This document shows, one piece after another, positions 7,978 through 15,423 of a stretch of DNA of 64,000 nt. Origin of the DNA: Gluconacetobacter azotocaptans (GTDB lineage: Bacteria; Pseudomonadota; Alphaproteobacteria; Acetobacterales; Acetobacteraceae). The notes below the pieces were generated by a model, which saw only the letters and a list, made by a program, of their open reading frames with translations, was not told where the DNA came from and searched no databases. The stretch covers positions 1 through 64,000 of the forward strand of contig NZ_JABEQF010000012.1 in NCBI RefSeq assembly GCF_014174355.1, read 5' to 3'. How positions within the stretch are numbered: the stretch's first letter is position 1; the number at the start of each line of letters is the position of its first letter. Made by a program: the position numbers and the translations under genes.

Positions 7978-8661
7978 ATGCGGATCCTCGTTCTCAACGG
8001 CGCCCCGGCGGGGGCTGCCGGGTCGGCCCTGCTGGCCTGCGTCACCGTGGCCGATGGCGAGGCGCGGCCGGTACGGGTGCTGGACCTGCCCGGCCGGGGC
8101 GGGGCCGAGGCGATGCCCGCCCGTTGCGCCGCCCTGCTGGCCGAATGCGGCTGGCGGCCCGACGCGCTGGATCTGATCGCGGCGGTGGTCGGGCCGGGGT
8201 CCTTCACCGGCCTGCGGGCGACGCTGGCGCTGGCGCACGGGCTGGCGCTGGGGACAGGGTGCCCGGTCGTCGGCGTGACGACGGGCGATGCCCTTGCCCC
8301 CACCCTGCGCGCCGAGGCCGGGGAGGGCCGCGCGGTGCTGTGCCTGTCGGCGGCACGTCGCGGACGTGTTTTCATCGAACAGGACGGCCAGGTCCGGGCC
8401 GCGGCGGTAGATAGCCTGCTGCTGCCGGACGGCCCGCTGCTGCTGGCCGGGGACGCCGCATCCGATATCCGGGCCGCACGGGGTGCCGGGCGGGACGATA
8501 TCGCCCTGTCGCACTGGACGGTCCCGGACGCCGCGATGATCGCCGGCGCGGCTCTGGCCGCGCGCGCGGGCGGCACGCCGGTGCGCGAGGCGCTGCCGCT
8601 GTATGTCGATCCGCCCGAGGCCAAGTTGCCCGCCGCCGGCCTGCGTCCGGCCCCCCGCTGA
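7978..8661 (+). CDS. tsaB: TsaB, subunit of the tRNA t6A-modification complex
   Basis: Non-catalytic ASKHA-fold partner of TsaD in threonylcarbamoylation of A37 in ANN-decoding tRNAs. The product has 227 residues and carries the family signature GPGSFTGLRATLALAHGLA starting at residue 72. As expected for TsaB, it lacks the metal-binding HxxxH of TsaD. It begins ten bases after the nitroreductase, and its TGA stop overlaps the rimI ATG by one base, the usual tsaB-rimI coupling. tsaD and tsaE are not in the window. Confidence 0.92.
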   Translation: MRILVLNGAPAGAAGSALLACVTVADGEARPVRVLDLPGRGGAEAMPARCAALLAECGWRPDALDLIAAVVGPGSFTGLRATLALAHGLALGTGCPVVGVTTGDALAPTLRAEAGEGRAVLCLSAARRGRVFIEQDGQVRAAAVDSLLLPDGPLLLAGDAASDIRAARGAGRDDIALSHWTVPDAAMIAGAALAARAGGTPVREALPLYVDPPEAKLPAAGLRPAPR

Positions 8662-9155
8662 TGACCCCGCCCCGGTTGAGTCTGCCCCGGGTCGTCCTCG
8701 CCGGCCCGCAGGCCGGCGCCCTGCTGGCGGCGCTGCATGCCGAGGCCTTCCCGCCCGGCGAGCGCTGGGACGCCGCGGCGATGGAGGTGTTGCTGGCCAT
8801 GCCCGGCACCTTCGCCGGCGTGGCGCGGTGCGGGGCGGAAGAAGCGGGGGCGGAGGTGCCGGGCGGCTTCGTCATAGGCCGGGTCGCGGCGGACGAGGCC
8901 GAAATCCTGACCCTTGCGGTAAGGGAAGGGGCGCGCCGCCAGGGGCTGGGCCACGCCCTGCTGGCCTGGCTGCGCACCGAGGCCGCGTCGCATGGCGCCC
9001 GCCGCCTGTTTCTGGAGGTCTCGGCGGGGAATGCGGCCGCCCGTGCCTTGTACCGGGCCGCCGGCTTCGCCGAGGCCGGACGCCGCCGGGCCTATTACGC
9101 CGACGGGTCGGATGCCTTTGTCCTGGCGGCGGCGCTGGACGACCCGGAACGTTAG
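8661..9155 (+). CDS. rimI: RimI-type ribosomal protein alanine N-acetyltransferase
   Basis: GNAT acetyltransferase of 164 residues that in the model system acetylates the N-terminus of ribosomal protein S18. The acetyl-CoA pyrophosphate loop is RRQGLGHALLAWL (~93-105), and the C-terminal GNAAARALYRAAGFAEAG (~119-136) is the typical RimI motif B. Translation is coupled to tsaB by the TGATG overlap. The stop overlaps the 3' end of the convergent tusA-like gene by four bases. Confidence 0.9.
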   Translation: MTPPRLSLPRVVLAGPQAGALLAALHAEAFPPGERWDAAAMEVLLAMPGTFAGVARCGAEEAGAEVPGGFVIGRVAADEAEILTLAVREGARRQGLGHALLAWLRTEAASHGARRLFLEVSAGNAAARALYRAAGFAEAGRRRAYYADGSDAFVLAAALDDPER

Positions 9156-9430
9156 CCTGGGCGCGGGGCAACGTCCCTTGCCGCCTTGACGATCAGGATC
9201 TCATGCACGTCGTCGCCGGCATCCGGCAGCCGCGTCACGCTGTGGCCCAGTTGCCGGGCGCTGCGCGTGACGTTGTCCAGCGGCACCGCCCCGCGCAGCC
9301 GCACGCGCAGCCGCCCTTCGGACGGCAGCCGGTCCAGGGCCAGGCGGGTCCGTACGAAGGTCATGGGGCAGACGTCGCCGGTGATGTCTATCGTAACGAT
9401 ATCCACGGCGCCCGGTTCAGTATCGATCAT
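9152..9430 (-). CDS. TusA/SirA-family sulfur carrier protein
   Basis: Small protein of 92 residues with the TusA fold. The conserved Cys21 lies in GDVCPMTFVRTRLALDRL; the usual CPxP motif is CPMT here, a variant common in this alphaproteobacterial branch. TusA-type proteins pass persulfide sulfur to tRNA thiolation, molybdenum-cofactor or sulfur-oxidation enzymes; the specific partner cannot be told. I took the ATG at 9430 (MIDTEPG), because the frame's further 16 codons show no similarity. It is transcribed away from the mucR-like gene. Confidence 0.85.
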   Translation of the reverse strand: MIDTEPGAVDIVTIDITGDVCPMTFVRTRLALDRLPSEGRLRVRLRGAVPLDNVTRSARQLGHSVTRLPDAGDDVHEILIVKAARDVAPRPG

Positions 9431-9520
9431 GTTGTGGTGTCTCCTGCCCGGATGCGGTTGCGGGCGCACCGGGTTCAATTATATACGGACGGGGTTTGTT
9501 TTACTGGCGGGATTGTGGTG

Positions 9521-9925
9521 ATGGCCAACGAAACGGGTATTGGCGGTCTGCGGGAACTGACGGCGCAGATTGTCGCGGCCTATGTCTCGGGAAATGTACT
9601 GGAGGCATCGGCGGTGCCGGGCCTGATCCAGAAAACCTACGCGACGCTGGACAGCGTGGGGCGGGTGGCGCCCGAGCCGGAACGGCCCGTGCCGGCGGTG
9701 CCGGCCAAGAAATCGGTGTTCCCCGATTACATCGTTTGCCTGGAAGATGGCAAGAAGCTGAAAATGTTGAAGCGGCACCTGAAAACAGCCTATAACCTGA
9801 CCCCGGACGAGTATCGGGAGCGGTGGGGCCTGCCGCACGACTATCCGATGGTTGCGCCGAACTACGCCAGCCATCGGTCATCCCTGGCGCGGAAAATCGG
9901 ACTGGGCACGAAGCGCGAGGAATGA
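9521..9925 (+). CDS. MucR/Ros-family transcriptional regulator with atypical zinc site
   Basis: 134-residue regulator. The N-terminal half (~1-60) matches the MucR oligomerisation region (LRELTAQIVAAYVSGN). The C-terminal half has the Ros/MucR finger beginning FPDYIVCLEDGKKLKMLKRHL and ending WGLPHDYPMVAPNYA. Ros uses Cys-Cys-His-His and classical MucR Cys-Asp-His-His. Here Cys73, Asp76 and the His of KRHL are present, but the last ligand is missing because the sequence reads KTAYN where MucR has MTHYG. The DNA reads gcc-tat clearly at that point. MucR proteins bind AT-rich sites and control exopolysaccharide and surface genes. The start is the ATG at 9521. Confidence 0.9.
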   Translation: MANETGIGGLRELTAQIVAAYVSGNVLEASAVPGLIQKTYATLDSVGRVAPEPERPVPAVPAKKSVFPDYIVCLEDGKKLKMLKRHLKTAYNLTPDEYRERWGLPHDYPMVAPNYASHRSSLARKIGLGTKREE

Positions 9926-10016
9926 AGAAGAGTGGCCCGATGACGGCAAGGCCCTATCGAGGGGAGGCGATAGCTTCGTTGCACCATACGACTGATGTTC
10001 GGCCAGGCCCGCTCAC

Positions 10017-10511
10017 ATGGTAGCGGCCGGCGACGCAATGGAATCGCGCATCGGGCGCATGTGCATCGAGCGGGGCCTCAAGATGACGGGCCAGCGGCGC
10101 GTGATCGCACGCGTCCTGTCCGAGGCGGCGGACCATCCCGACGTGGAGGAACTGTACCGCCGCGCGGCCACCCTGGATTCCCGGATCTCGGTCGCGACCG
10201 TCTATCGCACTGTGCGCCTGCTGGAAGAAAAGGGAATCCTGGAACGCCGGGATTTCGGCGGCGGCCGCGCGCGCTACGAAGCGACCGAGGAAGGCGACCA
10301 TTACCATCTGATCGACGTCGACACCGGCAAGGTCGTCGAATTCGAGGATGCCGAGCACGCCGCGCTGATGCACCGCATCGCCGAGCGCCTGGGCTTCGAC
10401 CTGGTGTCCCACCGGCTGGAACTGTTCGCGCGCCGGAAGCCGGCGCCGGTCGCCGCCGACGACGGGGCCGGGCTGCAGGCGGCCGACAGCAAGAATGGAC
10501 TACGGCGGTGA
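10017..10511 (+). CDS. fur: Fur-family metalloregulator
   Basis: 164-residue Fur-family repressor. It has an N-terminal winged helix (MTGQRRVIARVL, then VATVYRTVRLLEEKGI, ~22-75) and a dimerisation domain with GDHYHLIDVDTGKVVEFEDAEH, where His residues form the metal site. The CxxC zinc pairs of E. coli Fur are absent, as in Mur/Fur proteins of alphaproteobacteria, so iron or manganese sensing are both possible. An in-frame ATG at 10038 is an equally good start; neither has a strong ribosome-binding site. The last codons overlap the GTG of olsB (GTGA), so Fur is translationally coupled to the lipid gene. Confidence 0.9.
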   Translation: MVAAGDAMESRIGRMCIERGLKMTGQRRVIARVLSEAADHPDVEELYRRAATLDSRISVATVYRTVRLLEEKGILERRDFGGGRARYEATEEGDHYHLIDVDTGKVVEFEDAEHAALMHRIAERLGFDLVSHRLELFARRKPAPVAADDGAGLQAADSKNGLRR

Positions 10512-11353
10512 GCATCGAGAAATCGATCCAGTCCCTGTCGACGCTGGAACTCCAACGAAACGGCTTTCCCGAACTGCGGGGGGGCAACCTGGGCGTGCGT
10601 ATCGCCGCCACCGAGGCCGAGCGCGACGCCGCCCAGGCCCTGCGCTATCGCGTGTTCTACGAGGAAATGGGCGCCCGCCCCGACGAACGCACCTTGCGTC
10701 TGCGCCGCGACGTTGATGCGTTCGACGAGGTCGCCGACCATCTTCTGGTGATCGACCATGCGATCTCGTCGGGGGCAAAGGGTGTGGTGGGCACCTACCG
10801 CCTGCTGCAGGGCGACATGGCTCAGAAGGTCGGTCGGTTCTATACGTCGGGCGAGTACGACATCTCGCCCCTGACCGACTTTCCCGGACGGCTGCTGGAA
10901 GTCGGGCGGTCCTGCGTCGATCCGCGCTATCGCGGGCGCGCGGCGATGCAGCTGCTGTGGCGGGGTATTGCCTCGTACATCTTCCTGCACCGGATCGACG
11001 TGCTGTTCGGCTGCGCCAGCCTGCCGGGGACCGACCCCGAACCGCTGGGCGACGAACTGACCTACCTGTATCACAATCACCTGGCGCCGCCGGCGCTGCG
11101 GCTGCGTGCGCTGCCCGACCGGCGGGTGGAAATGCTGCGGACCGATCCGCTCGGGCTCGATCACCGGCGCTGCCTGGCGCGCCTGCCGCCCCTCATCAAG
11201 GGCTATCTGCGGCTGGGCGGCTTCGTCGGGGACGGCGCGGTGGTGGACGACCAGTTCAACACCACCGACGTTGCGGTGATCGTCAAAAGCGAACTGCTGG
11301 CCGACAAATATTACCGCCATTACGAACGCCGGCTGCGTGACGCTCTCGACTAG
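10508..11353 (+). CDS. olsB: OlsB, ornithine N-acyltransferase (ornithine lipid synthesis)
   Basis: Transfers a 3-hydroxy fatty acid from acyl carrier protein to the alpha-amino group of ornithine, giving lyso-ornithine lipid. The 281-residue product starts at GTG, overlapping the fur stop. Diagnostic stretches are ALRYRVFYEEMGA (~48-60), VGTYRLL, FPGRLLEVGRSCVDPRYR and LFGCASLPGTDP, all typical of OlsB/hemolysin-like acyltransferases. The second enzyme, OlsA, which completes the lipid, is not next to it, unlike in rhizobia. The 3' end overlaps lnt by 17 bases. Ornithine lipids are phosphorus-free membrane lipids linked to acid and stress tolerance. Confidence 0.92.
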   Translation: MSIEKSIQSLSTLELQRNGFPELRGGNLGVRIAATEAERDAAQALRYRVFYEEMGARPDERTLRLRRDVDAFDEVADHLLVIDHAISSGAKGVVGTYRLLQGDMAQKVGRFYTSGEYDISPLTDFPGRLLEVGRSCVDPRYRGRAAMQLLWRGIASYIFLHRIDVLFGCASLPGTDPEPLGDELTYLYHNHLAPPALRLRALPDRRVEMLRTDPLGLDHRRCLARLPPLIKGYLRLGGFVGDGAVVDDQFNTTDVAVIVKSELLADKYYRHYERRLRDALD

Positions 11354-12929
11354 GACCACCGCCGGCGGGTTCGTCTGTCCGCCCCTGTCCTGGGGCGGGG
11401 TGGCGGCACGCCTGGCCGACCGTCACGGCTGGCGGGCCGACCTGCTGATGCTGCTGGTGGGCGCGGTGGCGGCGCTGGCCTTTCCGCCGGTCGATCTGCT
11501 GCCCGTCCTGGCCCTGTGCTTCCCGCTGCTGATGCGGGCGATCGACCGCGCCGGGTCGTGGCGGGACGCCGCGCGGCGCGGCTTCATGTTCGGGCTGGGC
11601 CTGCATACGGCGGGGCTGTACTGGCTGACCGACGCGATCCTGGTCCGGGTGGACACCTTCTGGTGGCTGGTGCCGCTGGCGGCGCCGGGCTGCGCTCTGA
11701 TCCTGGCGCCGATGGCCGCCGCCCCGGCCGCCCTGTGCCGTCTGGCGCCCGCCGGCTGGCGGCGCGGCCTGGCTCTCGCCGGGCTGTGGACCCTGTTCGA
11801 CATGGCGCGGGTCTTCATCTTCAGCGGCTTTCCGTGGAATCCGCTGGGCAGCGGGTGGGAACTGCCCGGCCTGGTCGGCGACGTGATGATCCAACCCGCC
11901 GCCTGGGTGGGGGTGGACGGCCTGACCCTGGGCACGGTCCTGCTGGCGCTGCTGCCGCTGGCGGGGCGGCGGGGCGTGGCGCTGTCCCTCGGCGGGGTGC
12001 TGGCCTGGGCGATTCTGGGCGGGGCGTTGCTGGTGTTGCGGCCTCTTCCGGCGGGCCGTAATCCGGTGGTGGTGCTGGTGCAGGGCAACGTGCCGGAAAC
12101 CCAGAAGATTTCGGGCGAAGACGATATCGCCATCTTCCGGCGCTACCTGGCCTTGACACGGCAGGGCGTTGCCCAGGCGCTGGCGGGCCCGGCGGCATCG
12201 GGCCGGCCGGTGGTGTTCGCCTGGCCCGAGAGCGCCTTTCCCGGCCTGTTGCAGGAAGACGATATGGCGCGGCAGATGATCGCGCGGGCCGGCGCCGGCG
12301 CGAGCGCCGGGGTGATCGGCAGCATGCGCCGCGACGAAAGCGACCGTTGGCGCAACAGCGTGATGGCGGTGGTCGAACCCGACGGCCGGCTGGCCGATCT
12401 CTACGACAAGGCGCATCTGGTGCCGTTCGGCGAATACCAGCCCGCTTTCCTGCCCTTCCACGTGGTGCCCGGCGACGGCATGGCCCCGGGGGTGGGACTG
12501 CGGACCTGGCATCTGCCCGGCGTGGCCCCCGTCGGTCCGCTGATTTGCTACGAAGTTATTTTTTCCGGTCAGGTCGTCGACCGGCACGATCGGCCGGACT
12601 GGCTGGTGAACGTCACCAATGACGGCTGGTACGGCAACACCGCCGGTCCCCGCCAGCATCTGGCCGCCGTCCGTATCCGCGCGGTCGAGGAAGGCATGCC
12701 CATCGCGCGCGCCGCCAACACCGGCATTTCCGCCGCCTTCGATGCCCATGGTCACGAAATCGTGCGTCTGGGATGGAACCGCGAGGGGGTGCTGGTCGTT
12801 CCTTTGACAGGCACACTGCCCGTAACGATCTTCGGCCTGTTCGGCCGTTGGGTTCCGTTCGGGCTGGCGATGGGCGCCATCCTGCTCGCAGCGCCATGGC
12901 GCGTGGGCGCCGCGCGCCGTCCACGCTAG
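11337..12929 (+). CDS. lnt: Apolipoprotein N-acyltransferase Lnt
   Basis: Adds the third acyl chain to the N-terminal Cys of lipoproteins in the inner membrane. The 530-residue protein has an N-terminal block of hydrophobic segments (~35-235) and a periplasmic nitrilase domain (~245-500). The catalytic triad is visible: Glu298 in AWPESAFP, Lys358 in YDKAHLVPFGEYQP, and Cys404 in PLICYEVIF. The GTG start at 11337 lies inside the end of olsB. In many alphaproteobacteria lnt is preceded by a miaB-phoH-ybeY-corC run; here that run is missing and olsB abuts lnt. Confidence 0.95.
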   Translation: MTLSTRTTAGGFVCPPLSWGGVAARLADRHGWRADLLMLLVGAVAALAFPPVDLLPVLALCFPLLMRAIDRAGSWRDAARRGFMFGLGLHTAGLYWLTDAILVRVDTFWWLVPLAAPGCALILAPMAAAPAALCRLAPAGWRRGLALAGLWTLFDMARVFIFSGFPWNPLGSGWELPGLVGDVMIQPAAWVGVDGLTLGTVLLALLPLAGRRGVALSLGGVLAWAILGGALLVLRPLPAGRNPVVVLVQGNVPETQKISGEDDIAIFRRYLALTRQGVAQALAGPAASGRPVVFAWPESAFPGLLQEDDMARQMIARAGAGASAGVIGSMRRDESDRWRNSVMAVVEPDGRLADLYDKAHLVPFGEYQPAFLPFHVVPGDGMAPGVGLRTWHLPGVAPVGPLICYEVIFSGQVVDRHDRPDWLVNVTNDGWYGNTAGPRQHLAAVRIRAVEEGMPIARAANTGISAAFDAHGHEIVRLGWNREGVLVVPLTGTLPVTIFGLFGRWVPFGLAMGAILLAAPWRVGAARRPR

Positions 12930-13249
12930 AGCGTTTTGACGCGCATCTTCATCTGACCAGCGGCTTCCGTCCGACAGGATAGCGAGGCCGTGCCTGCGGC
13001 ACGGCCCGGGGCCGAGGCTATTTTCCCTTGTATCGTATGACCCCACCGCGGCCGTGCCGGACGATCCGATCGTCCGCGCAGAATTCTGCCATATTTTCCT
13101 GCTATCCTGATATGTGTGAGAGCGCCTCGCAATTGCGGGGCGCGCCGGGCGATGCATCAAGCTATTGTTTCAAAATATTTTTTATCCGCTGAGCCGGTAC
13201 CTATCGAAGAAAAACTTTCCAAAATGTTAATTACAGAGACCCTCTCCCA
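12930..13249. other. Intergenic region between lnt and the HTH regulator
   Basis: 320 bases. The first third carries a GC-rich hairpin (12986-13006) that may terminate lnt. The last 90 bases (from about 13160) become strikingly A+T-rich, as expected for the regulator's promoter. No gene is recognisable. Confidence 0.6.
12986..13006 (+). terminator. Hairpin downstream of lnt
   Basis: Perfect 9-bp stem GGCCGTGCC/GGCACGGCC with a TGC loop, 57 bases after the lnt stop. A short pyrimidine-rich stretch (ctattttccc) follows after about 15 bases, so termination is plausible but not clear-cut. Confidence 0.45.
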
Positions 13250-13777
13250 ATGGTAAATCAATCGTTAATTCAGCATTATAACGGCCATGATGCGTATGAA
13301 GGGCAGGCGGAGCTTTTGACCGAAAAGAGTAGTGCGGGTCCGAGCCCCGTGGACGTCCATGTCGGTAGTCGCATTCGCCTCCGCCGGACTTTGATGGGCC
13401 TGTCGCAGGAGCGGCTGGCCGATGCTGTGGGGCTGACGTTCCAGCAGGTCCAGAAATACGAGCGCGGCGTCAACCGGGTCAGCGCGTCGCGCCTGTTTGA
13501 ACTGTCGGGCGTGCTGGATGTGCCGGTCAGCTTCTTCTTCGACGGGCTGGAGCGCCCCGCCGGCGGGCGGACGGCAGGCGGCGTGCCGACGCCCGGCTTC
13601 GCCCAGGCGCAGGAAGCATTCGGCGGCGCCACCACCTCGGGCCTGCCAGCCAGCGAAGCGGCACTGTTTTCGCGGCGCGAGACGATCGAACTGGTGCGGA
13701 TCTATTACCGCATCGAGGATCAGGCCGTGCGCCGCCGTGTGCTCGACCTGATACGCACCATGGCCCCGCAGGCCTGA
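13250..13777 (+). CDS. XRE-family HTH transcriptional regulator
   Basis: 175-residue regulator with one Cro/C1-type helix-turn-helix (~38-95: GSRIRLRRTLMGLSQERLADAVGLTFQQ in part, then YERGVNRVSASRLFELS). The C-terminal half is a Gly/Pro/Ala linker and a helical end with RIYYRIEDQAVRRRVLDLIRTM. It matches the HTH proteins that lie downstream of lnt and usually upstream of metK in alphaproteobacteria; metK is not here. Its start is preceded by an A+T-rich leader. Its targets are unknown. Confidence 0.88.
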   Translation: MVNQSLIQHYNGHDAYEGQAELLTEKSSAGPSPVDVHVGSRIRLRRTLMGLSQERLADAVGLTFQQVQKYERGVNRVSASRLFELSGVLDVPVSFFFDGLERPAGGRTAGGVPTPGFAQAQEAFGGATTSGLPASEAALFSRRETIELVRIYYRIEDQAVRRRVLDLIRTMAPQA

Positions 13778-13786
13778 TACAAGGTC

Positions 13787-13842
13787 GGGCTCCGCCCGAA
13801 CCCGCCAGGGCCTTAGGCCCTTGCCGGGTTCGGGCGGAGCCC
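13787..13842. terminator. Large bidirectional hairpin terminator
   Basis: Perfect 18-bp inverted repeat (13787-13804 and 13825-13842) enclosing a second short inverted repeat, AGGGCCT/AGGCCCT. It lies between the 3' ends of the convergent HTH regulator and phosphatase genes and reads the same on both strands, so it can serve both. Confidence 0.75.
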
Positions 13843-13849
13843 GGTCCTT

Positions 13850-14512
13850 CTATTCCCGCCGCAGTACCTGGTCGGTCACGAACGACGCCAGGCGTCCGGC
13901 CACGAAATCGCCCCGCAGGCGGGTTTCGTCATATTCGGTCCGCACCCACTCCATGAAGGGCAGGCGTCCCTCGGCCTCGGCGCGATAGCGCAGGAAGAAG
14001 GCGTCCAGAATGCCGGTGCGCGACCGGTTGAAATGGCCGAACCGCCAGGACAATTGCCGCAGCGCCTGGTCCGCCGTCCCGCCTTCGAACATGATGACCA
14101 GGCCCGAGGCCAGGCCCGCGCGGTCGGCGCCGGACTTGCAATGCATCAGCATCGGAAAATCCAGCGTGCGGTACATCGCCTCGAACCGCAGGATGCGGTC
14201 GCGATGGGGCGCGCCCCGGCTTTCGAACGCCATGTCCAGATGGGTCAGGCCGATCCGCGCCGCCGCGTCGCGCGACAGGGCGTCCGACCCGCATTTGCGA
14301 TGCCCGCGCAGATTGACCAGCGTCCGCAGCCCGTAGCGCCGCTTGGCCGCCGCCAGCCGCGCCGGCGTGGGGTGATTGCAGCGATAGACCCGGCCCGGGA
14401 CGACGGTGGCGAAATTGGTCCATGGCAGACGGAAGATCGCGTGATCGACAAACAGGCTGTCGATCCAGGCGCGCCGCCGATCGGCGGCCGAGGCTGCGGT
14501 TCCGTCGAACAC
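13850..14512 (-). CDS. Tyrosine/dual-specificity protein phosphatase family
   Basis: Cysteine-dependent phosphatase of about 220 residues. The P-loop HCKSGADRAG fits HCxxGxxR(S/T/A)G, with nucleophile Cys125 and Arg131. The preceding YRCNHPTPARLAAAKRRYGLRTLVNLRG is typical of bacterial Siw14/DSP-like members, which act on phosphotyrosine or on inositol or lipid phosphates. The open frame extends to an ATG at 14590, but that would place the sdhB terminator inside the coding sequence. A GTG at 14512 with GAGGAA ten bases upstream is the better start. Confidence 0.8.
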   Translation of the reverse strand: MFDGTAASAADRRRAWIDSLFVDHAIFRLPWTNFATVVPGRVYRCNHPTPARLAAAKRRYGLRTLVNLRGHRKCGSDALSRDAAARIGLTHLDMAFESRGAPHRDRILRFEAMYRTLDFPMLMHCKSGADRAGLASGLVIMFEGGTADQALRQLSWRFGHFNRSRTGILDAFFLRYRAEAEGRLPFMEWVRTEYDETRLRGDFVAGRLASFVTDQVLRRE

Positions 14513-14551
14513 CGGATTCTGGTTCCTCGGGCACGGGGTGGAAAACGAAAA

Positions 14552-14580
14552 GGGCGCCGGATGTGTCCCATCCGGCGCCC
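14552..14580 (-). terminator. Intrinsic terminator of the sdh operon
   Basis: Perfect 12-bp stem (GGGCGCCGGATG with CATCCGGCGCCC) and a 5-nt loop. On the minus strand it is followed directly by a TTTTCGTTTTC tract, the classical Rho-independent pattern, 33 bases after the sdhB stop. Confidence 0.88.
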
Positions 14581-14612
14581 CGTTCGTCAATCTATGCCGC
14601 AGGACTGGCCGA

Positions 14613-15395
14613 TCAGAGCTTGCGTTCCAGCTGCAGTTCCTTGATCCGGGCGATGGCCTTCGCCGGGTTCAGGCCCTTGGGGCAGGTCTGGGTGCAGTTC
14701 ATGATCGTGCGGCAGGCATACAGCTTCAGCGGATCCTCCAGCGCATCCAGGCGCTCGCCCGCGTGCTCGTCCCGGCTGTCGGCGATCCAGCGATAGGCGG
14801 CCAGAAGGGTGGCCGGCCCCAGATAGCGGTCGCCGTTCCACCAGTACGACGGGCAGGAGGTCGTGCAGCAGAAGCATAGGATGCATTCCCACATGCCGTC
14901 CAGCTTCGCCCGTTCCTCGATGCTCTGGCGACGTTCGGAATCCGGCGGCGGGGCCGTGTCGGACTTTATCCACGGCTCGATCGAGCGCAGCTGGGCATAG
15001 GCGCCGTTCAGGTCGGGCACCAGATCCTTCACCACCGGCATGTGCGGCAGCGGGTAGATCGCCACCGCCGCCTTCACGTCCTTGATGGGCTTGAGGCAGG
15101 CCAGCGTGTTCTCGCCGTCGATGTTCATCGCGCACGACCCGCAGATGCCTTCGCGGCAGGACCGCCGGAAGGTCAGCGTCGGATCGACATCGTTCTTGAT
15201 GTGGATCAGCGCGTCCAGCACCATCGGGCCGATCTTGTCCAGATCGATCTCGTAGGTGTCGACGACCGGGTTGGCGCCATCGTCCGGGTTCCAGCGATAG
15301 ATCCCGAACGACTTGACGTTCTTGGCACCCGGGGCGGCCGGAAAGATCCGACCCTTCCCGACCGTGCTGTTCTTTGGCAGGCTGAATTCGACCAT
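14613..15395 (-). CDS. sdhB: Succinate dehydrogenase iron-sulfur subunit
   Basis: Complex II electron-transfer subunit, 260 residues, the usual length. It carries three cluster motifs in order: the [2Fe-2S] site [21 protein letters not shown] (written here only to mark the spaced cysteines, ~80-100), the [11 protein letters not shown] [4Fe-4S] region (~172-182), and the last cluster with [11 protein letters not shown] (~233-243). It is the last gene of sdhCDAB and is followed by a clear intrinsic terminator. It passes electrons from SdhA FAD to ubiquinone at the SdhCD interface. Confidence 0.97.
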   Translation of the reverse strand: MVEFSLPKNSTVGKGRIFPAAPGAKNVKSFGIYRWNPDDGANPVVDTYEIDLDKIGPMVLDALIHIKNDVDPTLTFRRSCREGICGSCAMNIDGENTLACLKPIKDVKAAVAIYPLPHMPVVKDLVPDLNGAYAQLRSIEPWIKSDTAPPPDSERRQSIEERAKLDGMWECILCFCCTTSCPSYWWNGDRYLGPATLLAAYRWIADSRDEHAGERLDALEDPLKLYACRTIMNCTQTCPKGLNPAKAIARIKELQLERKL

Positions 15396-15423
15396 CGTCT
15401 CGTCCCTTTTCCGCCGTTTCGTT

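Noticed and set aside
13160-13249. Bacteriophage or plasmid origin in the A+T-rich patch before the HTH gene
   Set aside because: No iterons or DnaA-box clusters; it is best explained as a promoter.
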